Under the pieces are notes generated by a model that was given only the letters and a program-made list of their open reading frames with translations, did no database searches and had not been told where the DNA came from. Shown piece after piece: positions 33,246 to 43,140 of a stretch of 64,000 nucleotides of DNA (position 1 is the stretch's first letter; every line of letters begins with the position of its first letter). Origin of the DNA: Armigeres subalbatus (Eukaryota; Arthropoda; Insecta; Diptera; Culicidae); the NCBI RefSeq assembly GCF_024139115.2, contig NC_085141.1, positions 396,578,042 to 396,642,041 on the forward strand, given 5' to 3'. The position numbers and the translations under genes were made by a program.

Positions 33246-34086
33246 TGGGAGAATGCCGAAAAGTGTTGCCGATCTAGAAAATTCCAGGATAAGTCCTGGA
33301 AGCATAGATTTTGGTTAAAATAATTTTAATTTGAAATTTATGCCATTGACAGTATACATGAGACCACAAGTTAAGCTTACTCTGACGGAATCTGACACAT
33401 ATGGAGTACCATCATATACCACAAAGTTGTTTGGAAGGCGAAACTCATTATCCTGAAGTTTATCCCAATTGAAAAATATTCAATTTGGTTGATCATCGTG
33501 CCCCAATCTGACTCAGCTAGTGTTTATTTCAGTTATGTTGATGATCTATTGAGCTTTGTGCATACAAGAACGGAATAAGCTGTCCATTGTGGCTTCCAGG
33601 CCCCAGGGGTCACAGCAGGTAAACGAAGTAGCACCGCAAATTCTCTAAAAAAATATGCAGCCACTCAAACATTGCCCAATTCTGTATGTTTTAGGATTTA
33701 GATATATTGAGAAGCAAAACGACTGGAGTGTATCAAAATCCTGAAATGGAAATAACTTAATTTAAATAAAATTTCGAAATCAGGTATTGATTCGTTCGCC
33801 TGACTTTGATGATCGACATCTAATAAATATTGCAATTTTAATCCACTGAAGTCGATTTTTATACGAGCGATTTCTACCATGTGAATCAAAACCGCTTGAA
33901 TCCAAAAATCCGCTTTTAATTGATTTTTTCAGCCATTGATTTTTTCATCCACGCCGGTTCACGCCACCGCCGGTAAAAGCAAACGACGCGCCGCCGTGAC
34001 GCCGACGCCGTGACACCGCCGCCGCCGGGGCAAAAGCGACCACCACGCCGCAGATGATATGACCGGCGTACAGGTCTAATTGAAAC

Positions 34087-35443
34087 CTGTATAGGAAAGG
34101 CGGGCAGCAGGGACTATGTCCAAGTGCTTGACGATCCCTCCCCAGGCCATCTGCGAGTTGTGGGGCTTGCCTAGGATGTGGTGGGGTTTGACAGTGGGCC
34201 CTGTTAAATTCCTATAAAAAGCTGCATGTATCCGCAAGTAGGCCCCACCAAAGCGACCGTGTGCCGCTCAAAGCGCACAAGCCCAAGTCCTGGTGTTAGG
34301 TGGGACGCTAAACAGCCCTGACACGACGGCCCTCCGACGAGACAGGAGGTTTGCGCAAGCCCAATAAGCCGCCTGGAAAACCAATAATTACGAACAATAT
34401 AAGAGATAATGCGACTCGATATAATCGGCAAAGACCTAGGCGACGAATAAAGGATCACGATTGGAAGCTTGGAACATGGAACTGCAAGTCGCTAGGTTTC
34501 GCAGGTTGCGACAGGATGATCTACGATGAATTACATCCCCGCAACTTCGACGTCGTGGCGCTGTAGGAGATTTGCTGGACAGGACAGAAAGTGTGGAAAA
34601 GCGGGCATCGAGCGGCTATTTTCTACCAAAGCTGTGGCACCACCAACGAGCTGGGAACCGGCTTCATAGTGCTGGGTAAGATGCGCCATCGTGTGATTGG
34701 GTGGCAGCCAATCAACGTAAGCATGTGCAAGCTGAGGGCCGTTTCTTCAACTATAGTATCATCAACGTGCACTGCCCACACGAAGGGAGACCCGACGACG
34801 AGAAAGAAGCGTTCTACGCACAGCTGGAGCAGACATACGATGGATGCCCACTGCGGGACGTCAAAATCGTCATCGGTGACATGAACGCACAGGTAAGAAG
34901 GGAGGAAATGTATAGACCGGTCATCGGACCGGATAGTCTGCACACCGTATCGAATGACAACGGCCAACGATGCATAAACTTCGCAGCCTCCCGTGGAATG
35001 GTAGTCCGAAGCACCTGCTTTCCCCGCAAAAATATCCACAAGGCCACATGGAGATCACCTAACCAAGAAACGGAAAACCAAATCGAAAGGAAAGTGCTTT
35101 CGAAAGGAAAGTGCTGCGTACCATCTATGGTGGGGTGCAGATGGCGGACGGACCACGAGTTGCATCAGCTGTTGGGAGAACCATCCATCGTTCACACTGC
35201 AAAAATCGGACGACTGCGGTGGGCCGGGCATGTAGCCAGAATGTCGGACAGTCCACCGGTGAAAATGGTTCTCGACAACGATCCGACGGGCACAAGAAGG
35301 CGAGGTGCGCAGCGGGCAAGGTGGATCGATCAGGTAGAAGATGACTTGCGGACCCTCCGTAGACTGGAGCCGAGCCGAATGGAGAAGACTCTGTGCGGTA
35401 TGCACAGGCCACTTCGGCCTTAGTCTGAATAAATAAATAAATA
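34087..35443 (+). pseudogene. RTE-like LINE with a large internal deletion
   Basis: 5' UTR-like GC-rich leader (34090-34440), then the endonuclease start GTWNCKSLG (34474), FDVVAL followed by a stop where Gln is usual, INVHCPHEG, IVIGDMNAQV (34870) and KATWRSPNQETENQI (35040). There the usual ID-H end and the whole reverse transcriptase are missing; sequence jumps to ERKVLRTIYGGVQ (35090) and, after a frameshift, LHQLLGEPSIVHTAKIGRL, RWAGHVARMSD and RWIDQVEDDLRTL. It ends with AATAAATAAATAAATA. ATAGGAAA flanks both sides (34091 and 35444), a possible 8-bp duplication. A deletion derivative of roughly 2 kb. Confidence 0.75.
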
Positions 35444-35451
35444 ATAGGAAA

Positions 35452-37280
35452 ACTATATTTAACTAGCGAAAGAAACCAGCTATGCCCGGGTGTTGCAAAT
35501 GTCACAATGAACTATTTGCAGCACCGCACTCTAGATCAATTTCCGTTCGTTTGTTTTGATTTCCTCAATAGCTGACCCAAAAATTGTATTCTAATGATTT
35601 TTTACATTTCCTTGTTAAATTCACCAACTTTTTGTTTATACAAACCTAGCGGACCCCAAAACGAATCGAATAGGGAAAAAATCTTGCAAATCAGTCAACC
35701 CGTTCGATGATAACTGAGCCATTAGCATTCTAGTACTTCTACTAGTAAAACAGTATAGTGAGGATTTGAACATGCAATAGGCATCTGCTTATAAAAATAA
35801 CCATTGTAGATTATACGAGGCTTTGAGAGAGACGAACTCATTGATTACATTTTAAACCAAACCCTAATTTGTTAAAAAGCACAATAAGTTTCTGTCCTAG
35901 ATGAACCCTAGATTAACCCATCCTGGCTTCGGCCATGATCGGCACACTTTTCGTAATGATGAGCTTGATGTCGTTATCTGAATGATGGGTAGGTAGGTAT
36001 TTCACATGCATAATTTTATGCATTCGCACAGAGAGTAGGGAGTGAAAAAAGGTAGACAAGAACATCAAAGCTGTGGAAATCTTCGCTCGGAACGGCCACA
36101 ATTCTAATAAATTATGAATGGGAAAAAAAAATCGTTTGCCATAAAAATGATAATACATTGACGGAACATGATTATATTGCTAGTGCCTCAACGTGCCATA
36201 CTGAGAAAATGGAATTTCGATGATATTATTGAACTGATCATAAAAGTTGTTACCGCATTGCTTTATTAGTTTATAGTACTTTGATCTGAGCGAACTTTAC
36301 TATCAGAAGTGGTAATGAACTGATTTACAAACAATCTTTGCGTTCTCGAGTGACTTCTTTATCTTATCGCGGATGTGAAATCTCCGCCTACCAACTTAGG
36401 TGTTCACTGTTTACAATGGACGGTAATCTGATTGATTGGTGCTATTGATAATATACCGTTTCCAGGAAATTGCCTGATATTATTGCCCGGAATCTCAAAT
36501 ATTGATTGAGCATGATATGTTTTGAGTATTAGAAATTTTCATTAGAATTTTGATAGTACAACGCAATTCAACAACTGGAAAGTTGATTCGCATCACGCAA
36601 TCTTTTAATAATTCTAAATCGAAGTTTGTTTAAATTATTTGTTTGACACTTATTTATTTGCATTTTAAATGCTATTTTTTTCGTTTTCATAATGCTATCA
36701 AATGCCTATTTATGAAACTTCATTTTTGCTTTTATAAATTTACTTCCTCATGAAAGTTCTTCCTGTTTTGCAATTCTCGTTTTCATCTCGAAGAATGCAA
36801 ACCACATTGTTTCTGTCTCTGGTGTTAGATTACCATAATACCATAATTGGATCCTAGGCAAGTGTACCAGTCGCAACCACTCTCATTCATACATCTTTTA
36901 CAACAAGAGTCAGCTTTATAATAAATAAAAGACTCACGGTTTGGGGTGAAATAAGGGTCGAAGTTCCAAAAGGAATTTCCCTGGAAGGTTCTTCAATGGC
37001 AATGCAGAAATACATGAGTACATTACAACTAATTACGAAATATTCTCAAGCAATCCAGAGAGCAGTAACAGTAACAACAGTAACAGAAATCATTCATAAA
37101 CAGCATGATACTTGTTGTTCCCCAAGTCGCACAGTGTTTCCAATGCTTTAAAACGGGTTAAAAGTTATTTTCTTTGGATAATTTTTTGAATCCATCTTGT
37201 TGAGCTGACAATATAATAAATTTAATCATAATCTCCTTCAAAAGGATTAAGGATTAGATACATGAGTGAATTTTCTGTTT
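35452..37280. other. No gene recognised
   Basis: AT-rich, no domain, no clear repeat boundaries. AACAGTAACAACAGTAACAG occurs near 37068. Confidence 0.5.
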
Positions 37281-37346
37281 CTTATTGGGATTACATTTCC
37301 CACTCGGACCGCCTCGCAGCTTTGTGTTCATTCAGCACTTCCACAG
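37281..37346 (-). mobile_element. SINE 3'-end fragment
   Basis: Matches the last ~65 bp of the Feilai-like SINE in reverse (GGACCGCCTCGCAGC, AGCACTTCCACAG). No head. It abuts the RTE relic at 37347. Confidence 0.6.
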
Positions 37347-38165
37347 CGAGGTACGTGAGTGACCAGATATTCACTGTACGGCAAATCCTTCAAAAATGCC
37401 GTGAATACCTGGTCCCAATGCACCATCTGTTCATTGATTTCAAGGCGGGATACGACAGTATAGACCGCGTAGAGCTATGGAAAATTATGGAAGAGAACAG
37501 CTTCCCTGGGTGTGCAAAACTGTGTGAAGATTTCGGGCGAACACTACAGTTCGTTTGAATCGCGTGGGTACTACGACAAGATGATGGACTTCCGTGCCTG
37601 TTGTTGAATATTGCGCAAGAAGGTGTCATGCGGAGAGCCGGGTGTAACATCTGGATACGATTTTTAACAGATTCAGTGAACTTGTTTATTTCGCGGATGA
37701 TATGGACATTGTCGGCCGAACATTTGCCAAGGTGGCAGAACTGTACATCCGCCTGAAACGCGAAGGAACAAAAGTTGGACTGGTGGTGAATGCGTCAAAG
37801 ACAAAGTACATGCTTGTGTGCGGAACCGAGCGCGACAGGGCCCGCCTAAGAAGTAGTGTTACGATAGACGGGAATATTTTCGTGGTCGAGGAGGTCTACC
37901 TTGGATCCTTGCTAACGGCTGATAACAATGTTAGTCGTGAAATACGAAGGCCAATCATCTGTGGAAGTCGGGCATACTACGGACTCCAGAAGAAACTGTG
38001 GTTAAGAAAGATACACCACCGCACCAAATGTGTCATGTACAAGACGCTGATAAGACCGGTAGTCCTCGATGGGCATGAAACATGGGCAATGATCGAGGAG
38101 GACTTGCAAGCACTCGGAGAGACGGGTGCTTAGGACCATCTTTGGCGGTGTGCAAGAAACGACGA
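37347..38165 (+). pseudogene. RTE-like LINE reverse transcriptase fragment
   Basis: First part (to 37530): SDQIFTVRQILQKCREYLVP and HHLFIDFKAGYDSIDRVELW, reverse transcriptase motif A. After frameshifts (37550-37690) the frame reads VYFADDMDIVGRTFAKVAEL (catalytic FADD retained), KTKYMLVCGTE, VYLGSLLTADNNVSREIRR, SRAYYGLQKKL and VMYKTLIRPVVLDGHETW, ending at a stop at 38131. The order fits RTE ORF2. Truncated at both ends. Confidence 0.8.
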
Positions 38166-38277
38166 AGAATGAACCACAACTTGGCAAGTCTGGAAATCGA
38201 CTTATATAGAGCGTTTGTTAATAATAGTATATGCTGAAAAATTATCAAAATATATTCATTAATTTACTTACGAACCG

Positions 38278-38565
38278 TCCAAAGCAGAACAAAGTAACCA
38301 AGATCTTTTAAACATTTCACATCATATACAAAATACGTTCAATCGCACACTTCTTCACAGAACCACAAACTCGGATTTCGCGAATGTTCTGCGTCCTACT
38401 TAAAACACGTCCGATCGCACACAAATTAATTTACTCACTCGACCGCGCGAACTATCTGCTTACTGGACATAAACACGATAGAAGAGGCATTTCGACCGCA
38501 CAGAACAACAAAATCGGGTCACTCGAACTCTCTGCTTACTGAGCAGAAACACGACAAACAGGGCT
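38278..38565 (-). repeat. Repeat with CAGTAAGCAGA units, similar to 57190-57510
   Basis: Minus-strand phrases TCAGTAAGCAGAGAGTTCGA, CAGTAAGCAGATAGTTCG and GTCCGATCG-like motifs recur about every 90 bp. The 57190-57510 segment shares CAGTAAGCAGAACGATCG and TTTTGTTCTGC. I suspect the 5' leader of a retroelement on the minus strand; unproven. Confidence 0.35.
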
Positions 38566-38749
38566 GGATAATTTTGGACATACGATTGCAATGTGTCTTG
38601 AGCGCAGGGAACATTCCGAATCAAATCTTTTGGTTATATCTTCTCGGAATGTCTTAGTTCTATTGAGGCACTCCGCTCGATTTAACTAGTTAAACACGCA
38701 TCTTACTTCTTACAAAAAACAGATGCGTGTTTTTGGCGAAAGATCATTC

Positions 38750-38889
38750 AAGATTACCTTTGATTGGGTTCCATCTCTCTTTTCAATATATGGTAATGAG
38801 AAGGCGGACTCGCTAGCAATGGTAAGCGCACAGGAAGGTGAGGTTTATTATAGACAAATCTCGAACACGCACATCTCTACAGAATAAGC
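38750..38889 (+). pseudogene. LINE RNase H domain fragment
   Basis: The frame reads KITFDWVPSLFSIYGNEKAD, then SLAMVSAQEGEVYYRQIS, to a stop at 38884. The pattern W(V/I)PSH...I.GNEKAD..AK, with the usual HCG altered to LFS, belongs to the RNase H domain of I/LOA-type LINEs. The catalytic Asp of the GNEKAD motif is present. No other part of ORF2 recognised nearby. Confidence 0.6.
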
Positions 38890-39331
38890 CTTGTCAATAG
38901 CAACTTATGCAGGTTCGAAGCCGGTTAGGATGGCATTGATCACGTAGGTTGGTACGGTTCGGAAAATGACGCTACGAGAGAACAACTTTTGTGTACCCTT
39001 AAGGTCTGAGATAAACAACCCTTCAGGGCGTTTGAGAGATCGCGATGGTGTATATGCAGGCTATCTATAGTTTCCTTTGTGCTTCTGACATAAAAACTGA
39101 TACTTTTACTTTTTTCCTATTCAAAGTTTTTTGTTTGTTTTGTTTCTGCATTTCTGTTCGTATAGTTTCATAGTTCTGGCCATCCGGAAGATGCTCTCAT
39201 CGAGAACGCCTCACAGTCCCTGAAGCCAAATACCCGAATGAGCAGCTGAAATTCTATGATCTCGAATCCCAAGCCTCGTCTTGTCGTAAGCATTGTACAC
39301 CTCACCTCGAGTCACCACGAGTCTGTGGCTT

Positions 39332-40119
39332 CCCGAGCAAAGTCTGAAAACATAATGAGAGCATATAGAAAACATATTTTGATTTTGACATCAAATAGAA
39401 ATCATAATTTGTTTTCAAATATGAATCATCATGATTGATTACATATTTTGATCTCAATTTGCTGTAGATTTCCAAATTGTATGATCTGATCCCGAGCAAA
39501 GCTTAAGAGCAAATTGATAACTGATTTTGTTGTTGTGAAATTGCCTAATTTTGATAACTCAGGTTGATATCCTTTTGGTCGTTTTAACGGTTAAAAGATC
39601 AAAATCTACAGCAGAAAAATCTTACTGTGACATCAAATCGAAAACTATTCCTGCTATCGATGAGAGCAAATCGAAAACTAATTTTGATATTGGTTCTGAT
39701 AACAAAATTAGTACACAGTGTGCTGTCAGATCATACAATTTAGAAATCTACAGCAAAATGAGATCAAAATATGTAATCAATCATGATGATTCATATTTGA
39801 AAACAAATTATGATTTCGATTTGATGTCAAAATCAAAATATGTTTTCTATATGCTCTCATTATGTTTTCAGACTGTGCTCGGGATATCACACTGTGTAAT
39901 AATTTTGTTATCAGAACCAATATCAAAATTAGTTTTCGATTTGCTCTCATAGATAACAGGAATAGTTTTCGATTTGATGTCACAGTAAGATTTTTGTGCT
40001 GTAGATTTTGATCTTTTAACCGTTAAAACGACCAAAAGGATATCAACCTGAGTTATCATAATTAGGTAATTTCACCACAACAAAATTAGTTATCGATTTG
40101 CTCTCAAGCTTTGCTCGGG
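39332..40119. repeat. Interleaved inverted repeats, order A-B-A'-B' (788 bp)
   Basis: A = 39332-39490 (starts CCCGAGCAAAGTCTGAAAAC); B = 39491-39728 (starts CCCGAGCAAAGCTTAAGAGC); A' = about 39729-39883 (ends AGACTGTGCTCGGG); B' = 39884-40119 (ends AAGCTTTGCTCGGG). A' is the reverse complement of A and B' of B with few mismatches. The same CCCGAGCAAAG opens A and B and closes (inverted) A' and B'. Frames of 60-133 codons inside are repeat by-products. Confidence 0.85.
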
Positions 40120-40282
40120 TTATGTCCCTCTTTTACTAACTTTAAGTAATAAGATGATATCGTTTGTACATACACATATCGAAGAGACCTAACGATTTAC
40201 AGCCAAGAAGCTTGCATCATTTGTCAGTCAAAGCTTGGATATATAAATGATCAGATTCACAAAATTGTGATGTTTGATGGAC

Positions 40283-40774
40283 TAGGCTAGATGTACCAGT
40301 TGTGGCTATAGCACTAGTTGTCGCACTAGTGCTTTATATGCCAAATGGCCAATCAAATCACCACAAACCAAGTTCATATCGATAAAGCATATTCATATGA
40401 TACAATAACACCTTTTATTTCCTCCAAAACAAGCAAAGCATAATTGTAAAAATTGATTTTGCTTAATTTTTGACGTCCTTTGCACCAGTTGTCGCACTAG
40501 TGGTCCCTATTTGGCCAGTCCCATAAGAAAACAATGGGATTTGCCAAATAAGGAACCAAAATTAAGAATAGTGCCACAACTGGTGCATGCGTTCCTATTA
40601 TGGATTAATCAATTTTGAGGATAATAACAAATTTTATTGTGATTTTCACAGCTGTTCTAAGGAGCAGGAAGTAAAACCTTTCGCTTGATATATAAAGTCC
40701 ACCCACATGCCTTTTACTTATTTTTTTAAAAATAGTTGTTCTTATGTATGGCGTCAATTGGTACACCCACCCTT
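40283..40774 (+). mobile_element. TA-flanked MITE, copy 2 of 2 (492 bp)
   Basis: Closely similar to 17268-17758 throughout and in the same orientation (TAGGCTAGATGTACCAGTTG ... GGTACACCCACCC). The left TA is kept; the right flank is TTTT, so the right duplication has been lost. Confidence 0.75.
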
Positions 40775-41026
40775 TTGTAAATTTGTGTAAACTGTAAAAC
40801 CTGAAACATAATAGAGCGTTTCGTTCACCGAGATAATAAATCAATGAATGTAAAGATTAAAATTGGTTTAGCAAAAAAAATGGAGGTAAATTTTTTTCCA
40901 GATAAACATTTCGGATCCAAACGATGAAGCTTGGTAGATAATTTCTTTAGGGGTTAGCTCGGATAAACGCACATGTTAAAAATAATAGCTTTTTCGCATT
41001 TTTTAAATTTTTTCTTCAATTTTATT

Positions 41027-41105
41027 TGTTACTACATTTAATTTTTATTTCTACTTGAATATTAATGAGTATTCAAGTAGAAATAAGAATAAAATGTAGT
41101 AACAA
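41027..41105. repeat. Hairpin (79 bp, ~35-bp arms)
   Basis: TTGTTACTACATTTAATTTT ... TTCTACTTGAATA is mirrored by TATTCAAGTAGAA ... AATGTAGTAACAA around a 7-8-base loop (TTAATGAG). Two or three mismatches. A short foldback. Confidence 0.7.
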
Positions 41106-41280
41106 TTGTAACAAATGTTAATTTACTCGAACAATTTGAAATCCTGTGGGTCTTCATCTGAGTTGGAATATTTGTAGCCAGGATTTTATTATGAGCGCTT
41201 GGTAAAAAAAGGATGAAACTTTTGTGCGCCAGGTATAGTTAGAAATACTAGAATAAGAGATCTTGTTTCCAATCGAATCG

Positions 41281-41481
41281 TCAAAAGCAGTTCCAATTCG
41301 ACTTGTTTACATTTTGCATCCATAAGAAGCAAGCAAAAAGTTCAAGTGCTGCCAGTATTATTTTCACGATTTCATACATTTTCATACGTTTCGACAGTTT
41401 TTCACTCCGCCGGTCTCTGGTTATAGGGTGGCTAGTTATAGTTTTTACTTTTTTGAAAAGTTTATCATACTCTTCTGCCAT
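41281..41481 (-). CDS. Unidentified small open frame with a hydrophobic segment
   Basis: 66 codons from ATG at 41481 to TGA at 41281; the frame is open another ~37 codons upstream to 41591. The visible features are a charged N-terminal half (EEYDKLFKKVKTI, RDRRSEKLSKRMKM) and a hydrophobic stretch IILAALELFACFLWM that could span a membrane. This layout recalls a piece of an insect chemoreceptor-type exon, but there is no signature motif and no clean splice acceptor upstream. The opposite strand is also open (41303-41500). It may be chance. Confidence 0.15.
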   Translation of the reverse strand: MAEEYDKLFKKVKTITSHPITRDRRSEKLSKRMKMYEIVKIILAALELFACFLWMQNVNKSNWNCF

Positions 41482-41599
41482 TATTGAGTTCGAGATATAA
41501 CCGGAATGTAATTTAGTGATATGTTTGTCTGTTTGTGTAACTGCCCATTCGTATATCTCCCGAGGAGTCTTAATAGTATCCCAAGTAATATTTCAAGTT

Positions 41600-43130
41600 T
41601 TATTCCGCTCTAAGAATGGTTTTCAAGATCAATTTATAGGATCTAACAAAAAACCGAATAATACACGGTGAAGTGAGCCGTCGTCCTCTGGGAATGTGAT
41701 ATCTGGGAGAGTTACCAAACGCCTTTGGTTCTACCTTAACTCTAATTTTATTATCTACTTATATACTATATATATACATGATCAGGTAACTATCGAGAGG
41801 TAAATATTCATAATTATTTACCTATCGATGAGCTGCCTGGTTTTCACTGTCCTGATCTACCTTGACGGGTAGATGCTTTGTGACAATGTAGTGGTAGATC
41901 ACCACAACGGCAACCTTATGATAACAACTATAAGAGTAAGATGTGGCCAAGTGGCCCTCTCCAGATAACCACTATAAATCGATTATAAGAGCATTTAGAA
42001 ACCATTTTTAAACCACCCGCAAAAAAGGGAATTTGGCTAAGGCAGCTGTCAAAATGTTGCTTCAATAAAAGAGAAACAAATCTTTGCCGAAAAAAGTGCG
42101 CTTTCGATTTTATGATCAAAGGTTGTGATAAAAATAAAGTTGAACACCACGCGCCAGCAATTTAACGTAGCTCAGGGAAACAAATCAAAAATATTGATTA
42201 CCCGTCTAGGATGTCCACTAAATCGATTAGTATTTTTGCCCAAACTATTAATTAATAAAATTATTTATCTGAAAAAGTATGATACGCGATGAAAATTTGG
42301 TTAAGTCATGAATTTCAGTAATATATTTCACTGACTGCGAAATGTTTTTCCATTTTCAATAGCAATAAGAGCGCCAATAAAACTGAGCAATCAGGATGGT
42401 GATTGCTGTCATAAGTCCGCAATAAGAATTAGATAAATCCAAGAAGCATGGAAATTCTTACTTGGGATTTCCATAATCTTTGGCAAGACTTGCTCGTTTT
42501 GTCATTCGCTTGAGAGTTCCACCAATAGGTAGTCAGCAGCAATGAATAAATAAGACTTTTTCAAATTATGCACCGTACGACATCTTCAGGTAATTCAACG
42601 GTTATTTAATTCAATAAAACAAACGCTGAGAATAACAATGACTGCTACCCTTATGATTTTGGGTACAATTAAATATCACTTCAGTTTCGTTTCCAATGTT
42701 GCCCGTTTTCAAAGCATTTTTTTTTGTGAATCGAATTGTTTTACTTCGGTTCGTTACTTCGATACAAATAGTCAAAGAAAATATAAACCCTTTTCAAATT
42801 TTGGTCCATATTAATGTATACGTCCAAAATGTGTCGTTGGTTGATGATAGGCTGCTGAACCCATATTTGGCGCTGTAGGCATGAAACACGCTAATAAATT
42901 TCCACTCAATTTGATCATGAAAAAAAAAATCTTAGAAAAACTTTTTTTCCTTTAATATGTCACAGGAACATTATTCCCAGATAAGTTAGGTAATTGAAAT
43001 ACCTATTTGCCGAAAAAATTTCATCGATTCCTGAGATGAGGTTTTTTTTGTAATATCGATTTTAATTTTTTTAAACTAATATTTTTCAGTGTAGAAATCG
43101 GTTTTTGATTTTTTGGATATTTTTCCAAAA
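41600..43130. other. No gene recognised
   Basis: AT-rich spacer; a quasi-palindrome around GGTAACTATCGAGAGGTAAAT / ATTTACCTATCGATGAG near 41785-41835. Nothing else supported. Confidence 0.5.
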
Positions 43131-43140
43131 AACTTCAGGG

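Larger units (their letters stand above)
28141..34078. mobile_element. hAT-like element, 5.9 kb, packed with later insertions
   Basis: The left terminus TAGACCTGTGCGCCG and the inverse of the right terminus TAGACCTGTACGCCG match at 14 of 15 bases. The identical 8-bp sequence ATTGAAAC lies outside both ends (28133-28140 and 34079-34086) and fits NTNNNNAN. Both ends are followed by GCCGCCG-rich subterminal sequence (28150-28190 and 33960-34060), typical of hAT transposase-binding regions. I find no transposase; the interior is a minisatellite, an RTE 3' end, a MITE and a 51-bp repeat. Confidence 0.65.
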
